Below are positions 1 through 8,774 of a stretch of DNA of 64,000 nt, one piece after another (the first letter of the stretch is position 1; each line of letters starts with the position of its first letter). The translations under genes and the position numbers were made by a program. Under the pieces are notes generated by a model. It was not told the origin of the DNA. It made no database searches and saw only the letters and a program-made list of their open reading frames with translations. The DNA comes from Roseomonas sp. (GTDB lineage: Bacteria > Pseudomonadota > Alphaproteobacteria > Acetobacterales > Acetobacteraceae): assembly GCA_020249505.1 (NCBI GenBank), contig JADCFN010000003.1, forward strand, positions 293,632 to 357,631, in the 5' to 3' direction.

Positions 1-124
1 CCACGCCGAACAGATCAGTTTCTGTCATGGCTTCTGTGGTGGTGGCAGCCAGATCAGCCTCCATCCCCCAGGACAGCAGAATGGCTTCAATCTGCGCGCG
101 AACCTTATCGGCGGTGACATCCAT
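1..124 (-). CDS. Ldh family oxidoreductase (malate/L-lactate dehydrogenase-like), N-terminal fragment cut by window edge
   Basis: Reverse complement from ATG at 124 reads MDVTADKVRAQIEAILLSWGMEADLAATTTEAMTETDLFGV, resembling the N-terminus of the Ldh_2 family (…D..GVDSHG…). Too short for certainty. Confidence 0.6.
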   Translation of the reverse strand, partial: MDVTADKVRAQIEAILLSWGMEADLAATTTEAMTETDLFGV

Positions 125-138
125 GGTGCTGCCCCCGT

Positions 139-924
139 TCAGGCGCTGGCGCGCAGAAAGGGATTGGTCAAATGGCCAATGCCGGTGATTTCGATATCCA
201 CTACATCGCCGGATTTCACATCGGGCGACACACCATCCGTACCCATCCAGATCACATCGCCGGGATAAAGCGTCAGATATCGCGTCATGGCCGCGATGAA
301 GACTGCGGTAGAAAACAGCATATGGCCGGTCTCGAAAGTCGTAGTCAGTTCACCATTCAACCGCACATTGGTACGTGCGGCTTCCATATCGAAATCGGTT
401 TCAATCCAAGGGCCCATGGGCTTGAAGGTGTCGGTGTTCTTGGAACGCCAGAAGGTACGGTCACTTTTCTGCCAGGTGCGTTCACTGACATCATTGCCAA
501 TGGTCCAGCCCATGACGCAGCTCAGTGCCTCGGCCTCCGACAGGTTCTTGGCCTTCTTGCCGATCACGGCCACGACTTCGCCCTCATAGTGAATTTTCTC
601 AGTGGCATCAGCGGGGATAATCACGGTCTCCCCATGCGCAATCAGCGCATTGCTGGCGCGGTAGCCCATATCGGGCTTGGTTGGGATATTCGGCACCTCG
701 CCGCGCTTGGCCGCACCTTCTTTCACATGCTCCACATAATTCAGCCCGGCGCAGTAAAAGGTGCGCGGGATCACCGGAACTTCGATTTTCACCCCAGCAA
801 GATCATGCTTTCGGCTGGTTTTCTCATAGCCATCAAAGGGGCTACCGGAGACTTCCAGAATGCGGTCGCCTTCCAGAATGCCATAGCGGGTGCGGTCTTC
901 GGCGGTGAAGCGAATCCAGCGCAT
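139..924 (-). CDS. fumarylacetoacetate hydrolase family protein
   Basis: 261 aa ORF with FAH-type motifs (FYCAGLNYVEHVKE, IHYEGEVVAVIGKKAKN, GWTIGNDVSERTWQ). Confidence 0.9.
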   Translation of the reverse strand: MRWIRFTAEDRTRYGILEGDRILEVSGSPFDGYEKTSRKHDLAGVKIEVPVIPRTFYCAGLNYVEHVKEGAAKRGEVPNIPTKPDMGYRASNALIAHGETVIIPADATEKIHYEGEVVAVIGKKAKNLSEAEALSCVMGWTIGNDVSERTWQKSDRTFWRSKNTDTFKPMGPWIETDFDMEAARTNVRLNGELTTTFETGHMLFSTAVFIAAMTRYLTLYPGDVIWMGTDGVSPDVKSGDVVDIEITGIGHLTNPFLRASA

Positions 925-936
925 ATCAATTTATCC

Positions 937-1836
937 TTAGGCTGCCAGCGCGCGCTGGATGAAATCAGATTGGAATACACGGTCCGCCATCACCTGGCAG
1001 CGCTTCATCAGGCGGTGCTCAGTCGGCCCATAATCCGGCAGCGCGTTATGCAGCGTGCCAATGTTATCCCAGATCAGCACATCACCCACTGTCCAGACAT
1101 GGGTATGCAGGAAGCGCGCTTCCAATTGATGCGCGAAAAGCTTTTCCAAAACCACATCGCTTTCGGCTTCCGAAAGCCCATTGATGCGGATGGCATAGCC
1201 CGGATTGCAATAAAGCACCTTTCGCCCCGTGATCGGATGCGTCATGAAAACCGGGTGCACGGAAGGCGGGCGCTTGGCGCGTTGTTCAGGCGTCAGCGGC
1301 GGGCGGGTGCTGCCCGGGCGCTTGCACATATTGTCCCAGAATTTGTTGAAATCATGCGTCGCCGTAGCGTTGGCGAGCTTTTCCTTGAGCGCCGGATCAA
1401 GCGTTTCATAAGCGAGATGCATATTGGCAAAGACCGTATTGCCGAGCGGCTTGCCATCGCGATGTGGCACCTGATGCGCGTTCAGCACATTCACGAAGCC
1501 CATGGTATCGCGATAGGACATATCCGTGTGCCAATCCTGCCCCGCATCTGCCAAGCCAATCGGCTGCCCGTTTTCGACAATGTTGGACAGTATGCCGACT
1601 TCCGGCACCTCCGGATCCTGAAACTTGCCGGTCAATGATGTTTGAATGCTACCGAAGCGAAGCGAGAAATCCCGCAAGGCCGGCGGTTCCAGCAATTGCC
1701 CCGGAAAGCGCAGCACGCCCCTTTCACCCAGCGCACGCAGAATGCCAGCGAAATCCTTATCCGAAAGCGGCTTGGCTAGATCAACGCCGGTGACGGTGGC
1801 GCCCAGCACGGAATCATTATTGGTGACAGTCAGCAT
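937..1836 (-). CDS. TauD/TfdA family Fe(II)/2-oxoglutarate-dependent dioxygenase
   Basis: HxD motif (DWHTDMSYRD) and distal His/Arg region (WDNIGTLHNALPDYGPTEHRLMKR). Likely start MLTVTNN at 1836 rather than 1854. Confidence 0.88.
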   Translation of the reverse strand: MLTVTNNDSVLGATVTGVDLAKPLSDKDFAGILRALGERGVLRFPGQLLEPPALRDFSLRFGSIQTSLTGKFQDPEVPEVGILSNIVENGQPIGLADAGQDWHTDMSYRDTMGFVNVLNAHQVPHRDGKPLGNTVFANMHLAYETLDPALKEKLANATATHDFNKFWDNMCKRPGSTRPPLTPEQRAKRPPSVHPVFMTHPITGRKVLYCNPGYAIRINGLSEAESDVVLEKLFAHQLEARFLHTHVWTVGDVLIWDNIGTLHNALPDYGPTEHRLMKRCQVMADRVFQSDFIQRALAA

Positions 1837-2022
1837 GGCGTATTTCCTCCACAAAATGGGGGAGCGCTCACCGTGCGGCTAAACGCCCAACGGCATCACG
1901 TTTCCCCCGGCTTTGTCTCTTGGTCAGGATGCTGGCACCGCTTGGCCGCTATCGGCAAGGGCATAGGCTTGGCGATCCGCCCGCAAGGGCGCATCCTGGC
2001 AGCCGAGAAGGGGGCAAGCGTC

Positions 2023-2790
2023 ATGCGTTTTGCGGGTCAACAAGTGATCATCACCGGCGCCGCCGGGGTTTACGGGCGCGGGCTGGCGGAAGCCTTTGCG
2101 CAAGAAGGTGCGCAATTGCTGCTGACCGATGGCGATGCCGGCGCACTTGCCGCACTCGCCAATGCGTTGCCGCCGGGGCGCGTTGTGCTGCACCCGGCTG
2201 ACCTTACGGATGATGCCGCGCTTGATGGGCTGATTGCGGCTGCCATCAGCAAGGGGGCGCCACAGGTGCTGATCAATAATGCCGGCATTTATCCCTTCAT
2301 TCCATTACTCGAAGTGATGGGTGCGGAATGGGACAAGATCATCAGCGTGAATACCCGCGCACCCTTTCGCCTGATGCAGGGTATTGGCCGTGCCATGGCT
2401 GCGGCTGGGCGGGGTTCTATTGTCAATGTCACCTCAGCGGCCGCCGAAGTGCATCGCGGCAATGGCGTGCCTTACGGCGCTTCCAAATGCGCGCTGGAAT
2501 ATCTGACGCGCGCCTTCGCCTTGGAACTTGGCCCTTCAGGCGTGCGGGTGAATAGCGCCCGGCCTGGCTTTGCCGAGGGCAGCGCCGGCAATCCCATGCC
2601 AGAAGGTTATGCTGAGGCGATTCGCGCGCGGTCCTTGATGGGCGCACTTGGTACGCCTGCGGATTTCGCGGCGTGTGTGATGTTCCTCTGTTCTGAGGAG
2701 GCGCGCTTCATGACGGGCTCGATCCTTGATTGCGGCGGTGGCGGGCATATCAATCGCCGGGCTGGTGCGGCCACCACGGCGCGCGGCTGA
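2023..2790 (+). CDS. SDR family NAD(P)-dependent oxidoreductase
   Basis: MRFAGQQVIITGAAGVYGRGLAEAF (Rossmann), NNAG, YGASK catalytic motif, C-terminal FMTGSILDCGGG. Upstream ORF extension looks non-coding. Confidence 0.92.
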   Translation: MRFAGQQVIITGAAGVYGRGLAEAFAQEGAQLLLTDGDAGALAALANALPPGRVVLHPADLTDDAALDGLIAAAISKGAPQVLINNAGIYPFIPLLEVMGAEWDKIISVNTRAPFRLMQGIGRAMAAAGRGSIVNVTSAAAEVHRGNGVPYGASKCALEYLTRAFALELGPSGVRVNSARPGFAEGSAGNPMPEGYAEAIRARSLMGALGTPADFAACVMFLCSEEARFMTGSILDCGGGGHINRRAGAATTARG

Positions 2791-2817
2791 AATGCAGTAC
2801 TGAAAAGGGAAGAAATC

Positions 2818-3543
2818 ATGATGGATCAAATCAAGGCGGAATTGGCGCCGACGGGCGTTTTGCGCGCCGGCATCAATATGGGGAATTTCCTGCTGGTGAC
2901 GAGCCGCGCGGAAAATGGCGATCCCGCCGGGGTATCGCCGAGCATGGCGCGCGCCATTGCCGATACGCTCGGCGTGCCCGTTCAATACGTGCCCTTCGCG
3001 CGCCCCGGTGATCTGGCCGATGCGGTGGACAGCAATGTCTGGGATATCGGCCTGATCGGTGCCGAGCCGCAGCGCGCGGAAAAAATCGCCTTCACCGCCG
3101 CCTATGCTGAGATCGAGGCCACCTATATGGTCCCGCCCGGTTCCCCCATCACGAAAATGGAGGAGGTGGATCGCCCCGGCAATCGCATCGCGGTCACGGC
3201 ACGCGCGGCTTATGATCTGTGGCTGGAACGCAATATCCATCAGGCGAAGCTGATCCGCTCCGCCACACTCGATGCCGCGTTTGATCAATTCGCTGCCGAG
3301 AAGCTGGAAGTGCTGGCGGGGCTGCGGCCGAAGCTGCTTTCGGACATCGAAAAAATGCCTGGCGCGCGGATTCTGGATGGCAAATTCACCGCCGTGCAAC
3401 AGGCGATTGGTACGTCACGCCGTAATGGTGCGGCTGCCGCGTTCCTGGCGGATTTCGTCGAAAAGGCAAAGGCGTCTGGCTTGGTGGCGCGCTTCATCGC
3501 CGATCATAAGGTGCGCGGGCTATCGGTGGCGCCGCCAGCCTGA
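2818..3543 (+). CDS. transporter substrate-binding (SBP_bac_3-like) domain protein without apparent signal peptide
   Basis: 241 aa; LRAGINMGNFLLV…DPAGVSPSMARAIADTLGVPVQYVPFARPGDL pattern of family-3 solute-binding proteins; no hydrophobic leader. Confidence 0.75.
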   Translation: MMDQIKAELAPTGVLRAGINMGNFLLVTSRAENGDPAGVSPSMARAIADTLGVPVQYVPFARPGDLADAVDSNVWDIGLIGAEPQRAEKIAFTAAYAEIEATYMVPPGSPITKMEEVDRPGNRIAVTARAAYDLWLERNIHQAKLIRSATLDAAFDQFAAEKLEVLAGLRPKLLSDIEKMPGARILDGKFTAVQQAIGTSRRNGAAAAFLADFVEKAKASGLVARFIADHKVRGLSVAPPA

Positions 3544-3556
3544 TCATCTTTGCTGA

Positions 3557-3604
3557 TTGTAACTGCGCAGCGGGTGGCCATGCCTGCTGCGCCTTCTGTT
3601 ACAA
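3557..3604. terminator. long imperfect hairpin TTGTAAC/GCGCAGCGGG … CCTGCTGCGC/GTTACAA
   Basis: 10-bp inner stem (one G·T) plus 7-bp outer stem across an asymmetric internal loop, 14 bp after the SBP stop codon. Confidence 0.5.
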
Positions 3605-3778
3605 TACGGTTCTTCTCCGACAGCCTTATTTTTTCTTGACCCATATCAACGCTGGTTTGCGCGCGCGGTGATAACCACTTGTCACGGTGGTGGCGCCCTA
3701 TGGCCTGCCACCAGAACCAATCAAAACGCCATCACGGGTGCGTCACCCGAAAGATGCGCGGCAGCCGGAGAAACCTTG

Positions 3779-4588
3779 ATGACTTTCACCAGTATCCTGA
3801 CCCATCTTGATCCCGCTAAAGCCACGGAGGCGGAAGCCGCCACGATAACGCAACTTGCGCTTGCAGAAGCCTTTTCAGCGCATGTGACGGCGCTGATTTT
3901 CCCGATGGATAGCGCGCTTCCCGCGCCCACGCCGGCGGATGATGCAACAGGGTTGCTTGAAGACCGCGCCGCTGAAGCATTCGCCGCAGCCGCACAACGT
4001 CGCGGTGTGGCGCATCAGACCAGGAAGCGCACCAGCTTTGCCTATGGCAATGGGGAAGCCTTCGCGGATCATCTGCGCGTCAGCGATTTGGCTGTGCTGA
4101 CAGGGCTCGGCGCGCCGGGCATTGCGGCGCAAATTCTTCAGCAGGCAGCGATTTTTGATACAGGCCGGCCGGTTCTGCTGGTGCCCCAGACGCAGCCTTT
4201 GTCTGGCTTGCCGCAGCGCATTTTGGTGGCGTGGGATGCCAGCCCCGCTTCGGTCCGCGCCATCCATGGCGCGTTGCCGCTGATCCGCGGCGCGGCTGAG
4301 ACCATCATCGCCACCATCACCGATGACAAGGAATTGCGCCCCGGCCAATCCGGGATCGAGCTTACCCACCTGCTCGCCCGCCACGGCGCCAAGACACGCT
4401 TTATGGCCTTGCAGCGCGGCAGTGGTGGGGTGCTTGAGCGGCTTTTGGCGGCGGCGGCCGATACGGAATCGGACATGCTGGTCATGGGCGCGGTGCGACA
4501 CGCACCGCTGCGCAATCTGGTGCTTGGTAGCGCGACAGCGGATGTGCTGGCCAATGGTCCAAAGCTGCCCACGCTATTGGCCGCCTGA
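3779..4588 (+). CDS. universal stress protein family (tandem Usp-like) protein
   Basis: MTFTSILTHLDP…, ILVAWDASPASVRAIHGALPL, LVMGAVRHAPLRNLVLGSATADVL. Confidence 0.82.
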   Translation: MTFTSILTHLDPAKATEAEAATITQLALAEAFSAHVTALIFPMDSALPAPTPADDATGLLEDRAAEAFAAAAQRRGVAHQTRKRTSFAYGNGEAFADHLRVSDLAVLTGLGAPGIAAQILQQAAIFDTGRPVLLVPQTQPLSGLPQRILVAWDASPASVRAIHGALPLIRGAAETIIATITDDKELRPGQSGIELTHLLARHGAKTRFMALQRGSGGVLERLLAAAADTESDMLVMGAVRHAPLRNLVLGSATADVLANGPKLPTLLAA

Positions 4589-4599
4589 CGCCACGCCCA

Positions 4600-5745
4600 T
4601 TACCCCAAAGGCAGCGCTAGCAATTCCTTGAGTAAATCCACCGTGCGCGCGGGTTGTTCCTGTTGCACCCAATGCCCCGCGCCCGGCACCAGATGCGCGG
4701 CTGCCATGCGTGTGCAGGCAGTGCCCTGCATACGCTCAAAAGCGCCGGGCGCCTGAAACACGCCCCAATCCGCGGCGCCGGCGATGAAGATCGAAGGCAC
4801 ATCAACGCTGCGCCCGGCAAATAGCGCCAAATCCGCATTCACTTCCGGCGCAAAGCGGGTGCGATACCAATTGAGCCCGCCCTGAAAACCGGTGCGGCCA
4901 TATTCCGCGGCATAGACGGCCATTTCCGCTTCCGTCATCCAGGCGCAGCGCGCCACATCGGCAGCGCTTGGCATTTCATGCGCCACCGTCTCCGGCATCG
5001 TCTCGGCCCGGTCCATGACATAATAGGTCGGCAGTTTCGCCATTTCCTCAGCGGACCAATCGCGCAGCTTATGCGGTTTATTCGGGGCCCAATCAGCGCT
5101 TTTGTGGTGGTAATAGGCGCGCATGAAAGCGTGCAGCCCCTGCGCCGCGCCCAGCATATCCGCATTGGCCGGGCGCGTGGCGTAATAGGCGTGGTAGTGT
5201 TTACGCGGGCGCGGCAGCGCGGCCAAAGCCTCATCCAGCCCCGGCATGGCGGAAGAGCCGCCAGATGCCCGCCCTGGCTTTGGCCAATCCGGCCCGCCGG
5301 CGAAAGGCGCGCTCATCAAGGCCACGCGGCGAAACACATCGGGCCGCGTCAACGCGCACCAGGCCGCCACCGGCGATCCGAAATCATGCCCGATGACCGC
5401 CGCCACTTCCCGGTAGCCAAGTGCTGCCACCACGCCCAGCGCATCGCGCACCAGATTGGTCAGGCGAAACGGCGCCAAAGGCGAATCATAATCCGTATCG
5501 CACCCCGTGGTGCGCCCATAGCCGCGCTGATCCGGCGCCACCACATGATAGCCCAGTGCCGCCAAGGGCAGCATCACATGCCGCCAGGAATAGGCGAGCT
5601 CTGGAAAGCCATGCAGCAGCAAAAGGCAGGGTCGCCCCGGCGTTTCATGCCCCGCTTCCAGCATATGCACGCGAAGCCCATTGATACCTTCCAGAAAGCG
5701 GGAGCGGATGCCGTGTGGCAGGGTTGGTGAGCTAAGCGGTTCCAT
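4600..5745 (-). CDS. alpha/beta hydrolase (epoxide hydrolase-like)
   Basis: LLLHGFPELAYSWRHVMLPLAALGYHVVAPDQRGYG, nucleophile elbow VIGHDFGS, C-terminal GAGHWVQQEQP. Confidence 0.9.
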   Translation of the reverse strand: MEPLSSPTLPHGIRSRFLEGINGLRVHMLEAGHETPGRPCLLLLHGFPELAYSWRHVMLPLAALGYHVVAPDQRGYGRTTGCDTDYDSPLAPFRLTNLVRDALGVVAALGYREVAAVIGHDFGSPVAAWCALTRPDVFRRVALMSAPFAGGPDWPKPGRASGGSSAMPGLDEALAALPRPRKHYHAYYATRPANADMLGAAQGLHAFMRAYYHHKSADWAPNKPHKLRDWSAEEMAKLPTYYVMDRAETMPETVAHEMPSAADVARCAWMTEAEMAVYAAEYGRTGFQGGLNWYRTRFAPEVNADLALFAGRSVDVPSIFIAGAADWGVFQAPGAFERMQGTACTRMAAAHLVPGAGHWVQQEQPARTVDLLKELLALPLG

Positions 5746-5841
5746 GGCGGTGTTTCCTTCCTTCACCCCATCCCGCCTGAAGCGCGCCCCACAATCAAGC
5801 CCTGCATTGACGCGCGCCCCGGCTGGCGAGACTCTGCCCCC

Positions 5842-7386
5842 ATGCAGGATGGTATCCCCTGGTCGTCTGACCTACTGACCCTGGCGCAACGCTTCGGCCC
5901 GCGCATCGCCGTGACCGATGGCAGCGCCACCATCACCTATGCCGCGCTATCGGCCCGCGCCCATGGGCTAGCCCGGCGGCTGGTGGCGGAGGGCTTCAAG
6001 CCCGGCCAGCCGGTTGCGACCTTTGTGCCCAATGGCTGCGATGCGCCCTGGGTCAGCTATGGCCTGACCATGGCCGGTGTGGCGGAAACGCCGTGCAATA
6101 CCGGGTCCACCGATGCGGAATTGGGCTGGTATGCGGAATTGACTGGCTTCAAGCGCACCATCGCACCGCAAGCATCTTGTGCGCGGCTTGCAGGGCTGGG
6201 GTTCGACCCGCTCGCGCTGGAAGATATCGCCCCGGATGAAAGCTTCACGCCGCTGCCCCCCGTGCCATCCGATGCCTGGGGGCGGATCATTTTCACGTCT
6301 GGCACCACGGGCAAGCCCAAGGCCATTCTGCACAGCCATGGCGGGCGATACCTTGCCAATATCCTGCAACGCGCCGTTTTGCCCTTCACGCCCGAACCGG
6401 GGGAGCGTGTGCTGCTGATGACGCCCTTCACCCATGGCGCGGCGCTGATCACCTATGCCTGGTTTGATCATGGCGGAGAGGTTGTCTTGCAGGATGGTGT
6501 GCGGGCGGAACGCATCGCGCCGATCCTCGCCGCCCCCGCGCTGGCCGCGATTTTCGCCCCGCCCACGGTGCTGGCCAAATTGCTGGCGCTGTTTCCGGGC
6601 CAGGCTGTGCCGGGGCTGAAGGTGATTTTCTGCGGCACGCAAACCCTGACGCGCGATCTTTACACCCGCGCTGCGGCGCAATTCGGCCCGGTGGTGCGCG
6701 TGACCTATGGCATGAGCGAATGCTTCAACCCCATCACCGTGCTGGAAGGCCCGGATGTGGCGGCGGCGATGGAAGAAGCCGAAGATGGGCTTGGCGCGAA
6801 CCTCGGCTGGCCTGCGACGGGGGTGGAAATCGCCATCCGCGATGAGGCCGGCGCCGCGCTGCCCCCTGGCGCATCCGGCGATATCTGGCTGCGCGCCCGG
6901 CATATGAATATCGGCATGATCGGCGCGGATGGCTTTGTGCCGCGCCCCGCCGGCGCTTGGCACCGCACCGGTGATCTGGGCGCGGTGGATGCGCGCGGGC
7001 GGCTGCGCCTAGCCGGCCGGGCTTCTGATGTGATGAAAACCGGCGGCTACCGCGTCCATCCCGCCGAGATTGAGACCACTTTGGAACCCGCCGCGCAGGG
7101 CCGCGCGGTTTGCGTTTTAGGCCTGCCCTCCGATTACTGGGGGGAGGTGATTATCGCGGTGGCCGAGGGGCTGGCGGAGGGGTGGGAGAAAGCCGCCCTG
7201 CCGCTGGCGGAGGATTTGGCCAAGCATAAGCGCCCGCGCGCCTGGCTCACGCTGCCTGAATTGCCGCGCAATGCGCAGGGCAAGGTGGTGCGAGCGCGCG
7301 TGCGGGATGAGGTACTGGCGCGCTGGCGGCTGGAAGACGGGCCGCATCCGCGGTTGATACCGGCCCCTGCTGGAAAGGATGAATAA
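5842..7386 (+). CDS. AMP-binding protein / acyl-CoA synthetase
   Basis: IIFTSGTTGKPKAILHSH, VTYGMSE, RTGDLG, GRASDVMKTGGYRVHPAEIE, PRNAQGKVVR motifs of the ANL superfamily. Confidence 0.92.
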   Translation: MQDGIPWSSDLLTLAQRFGPRIAVTDGSATITYAALSARAHGLARRLVAEGFKPGQPVATFVPNGCDAPWVSYGLTMAGVAETPCNTGSTDAELGWYAELTGFKRTIAPQASCARLAGLGFDPLALEDIAPDESFTPLPPVPSDAWGRIIFTSGTTGKPKAILHSHGGRYLANILQRAVLPFTPEPGERVLLMTPFTHGAALITYAWFDHGGEVVLQDGVRAERIAPILAAPALAAIFAPPTVLAKLLALFPGQAVPGLKVIFCGTQTLTRDLYTRAAAQFGPVVRVTYGMSECFNPITVLEGPDVAAAMEEAEDGLGANLGWPATGVEIAIRDEAGAALPPGASGDIWLRARHMNIGMIGADGFVPRPAGAWHRTGDLGAVDARGRLRLAGRASDVMKTGGYRVHPAEIETTLEPAAQGRAVCVLGLPSDYWGEVIIAVAEGLAEGWEKAALPLAEDLAKHKRPRAWLTLPELPRNAQGKVVRARVRDEVLARWRLEDGPHPRLIPAPAGKDE

Positions 7387-7389
7387 CCC

Positions 7390-7842
7390 ATGGTGATTGA
7401 GGGCCTCGCCCCCTTTTATGCCTGGACCAAGGCTTTGCACCTGATCAGCGTTTTCGCCTGGATGGCGGGGCTTTTCTACCTGCCGCGGCTTTACGTGTAT
7501 CACACGCAACAGCCGCCCGGCTCTGCCCAGGGGGAGCTGTTCAAGACCATGGAACGGCGCCTGCTGCGCGCCATCATGAACCCGGCCATGATCACGTCCT
7601 GGGTCTTTGGCCTGCTGCTGATACTGACCCCTGGCGTGGTGGATTGGCGCGCCGGCTGGTGGCACGGCAAGCTTTTCGGGCTTCTCGGCATGACGGCCTT
7701 CCATATGGACCTGGCCCGCGCGCGGCGGCTTTTTGCCGAAGACCGGAACACACGCAGCGAAAGGTCCTGGCGGATCGCCAATGAGGTGCCGACGCTGCTC
7801 CTGATCCTGATTGTCATTATGGTGATCGTGAAGCCGTTTTGA
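7390..7842 (+). CDS. hemJ: CopD/HemJ family protoporphyrinogen oxidase
   Basis: 150 aa membrane protein WTKALHLISVFAWMAGLFYLPRLYVYH…; position close to rho is typical in alphaproteobacteria. Confidence 0.85.
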   Translation: MVIEGLAPFYAWTKALHLISVFAWMAGLFYLPRLYVYHTQQPPGSAQGELFKTMERRLLRAIMNPAMITSWVFGLLLILTPGVVDWRAGWWHGKLFGLLGMTAFHMDLARARRLFAEDRNTRSERSWRIANEVPTLLLILIVIMVIVKPF

Positions 7843-7899
7843 GGCGGTTTCTCAGATTGAAAAGTCCCGCGCGACGCACTACCTCTCTGACAGAGATGA

Positions 7900-8487
7900 G
7901 TGAGACAAACATGGTTTGCGGTGGCTACAAGGACTGACCTAGAACTGGGACGACAGGTTGCGCCGGTGGAGGTGGGGAACGCGACACGCGTCCAGCCGCT
8001 TCCGCCTCCTTATTGGTGGGTTAACCCCGCCATGGTGGGTTGTGGAATACTGGTTGCCTGCGCCACTATCTTTTGGAACCGCCGAATCGCGCGTCTCAAG
8101 GCAACGCTGGACCTGATCGAGGGCTCCGAGTCGAAGGAGTTCTACCAAGAGCGTTACGCAGCCTTTCGAGAATATAGAAAAGATGCGAACAACCGACGGG
8201 CTATTCTAGCAGAAGAAAGAGACTTTGAGACACAACAAAAACGTGACATGTGCCTGGATTTCCTTAATCATTATGAGTTGGTTTCGATAGCGTGCGAAAG
8301 GGGCATCATCGACAGGAAGTTTTACAGAGAGTGGATGGGAGAAGTTTTCGTCCGTGATTGGAATGCGGCGCATGAACTTATCCGTTCGGCCCGTGTGCCG
8401 GAAAACGGCGAAGATAAGGCTAGCAAAGAAGCATTCAGTGAGTTTGAGAAACTGGCGAAAAGTTGGGGCGGTAAGTCTCTTCCCTAG
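7900..8487 (+). CDS. hypothetical DUF4760-like membrane-anchored protein
   Basis: 195 aa; one hydrophobic helix (PAMVGCGILVACATIFW) then charged helical domain (FYQERYAAFREYRKDANNRRAI…CLDFLNHYELVSIACERGIIDRKFYREWMG) resembling DUF4760. Start codon uncertain. Confidence 0.6.
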   Translation: MRQTWFAVATRTDLELGRQVAPVEVGNATRVQPLPPPYWWVNPAMVGCGILVACATIFWNRRIARLKATLDLIEGSESKEFYQERYAAFREYRKDANNRRAILAEERDFETQQKRDMCLDFLNHYELVSIACERGIIDRKFYREWMGEVFVRDWNAAHELIRSARVPENGEDKASKEAFSEFEKLAKSWGGKSLP

Positions 8488-8677
8488 GGCCCTCGAGTAG
8501 GCCGCCTTCCCCTAATAGGCCGTGAGGGGGCTGGGAGCCTTCACCAGCGATGCGGCCTCCTGCGTCGCCACACGGTTTGAATACCGGTTGACGCGGGGCG
8601 GCGGGCTTCATACATAGAAAGCCCTTCCTTTCGCGGCCCCGGCGATCCCTGATCGGCGCTGCCGCACTTCCCTTCTT

Positions 8678-8689
8678 CCCGTTAACGGG
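8678..8689. repeat. 12-bp perfect palindrome CCCGTTAACGGG in the rho leader
   Basis: Read directly upstream of rho ATG (8775). Confidence 0.8.
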
Positions 8690-8774
8690 ACGTTCATGGA
8701 TGCGCCGCGTGCTGCGTTTTGCATCGTGATTCAGGTCCTGCTTTCTCAAGCCTCACGGAACGCCAAGGCACAAA

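Noticed and set aside
172-1638. 488-aa plus-strand ORF covering FAH and TauD genes
   Set aside because: Antisense to two recognisable enzymes; no coherent domain, spans two genes and their spacer.
8435-8749. 104-aa minus-strand ORF in the rho leader
   Set aside because: Low-complexity, Arg/Pro-rich, overlaps the end of the DUF4760-like gene, no family resemblance.
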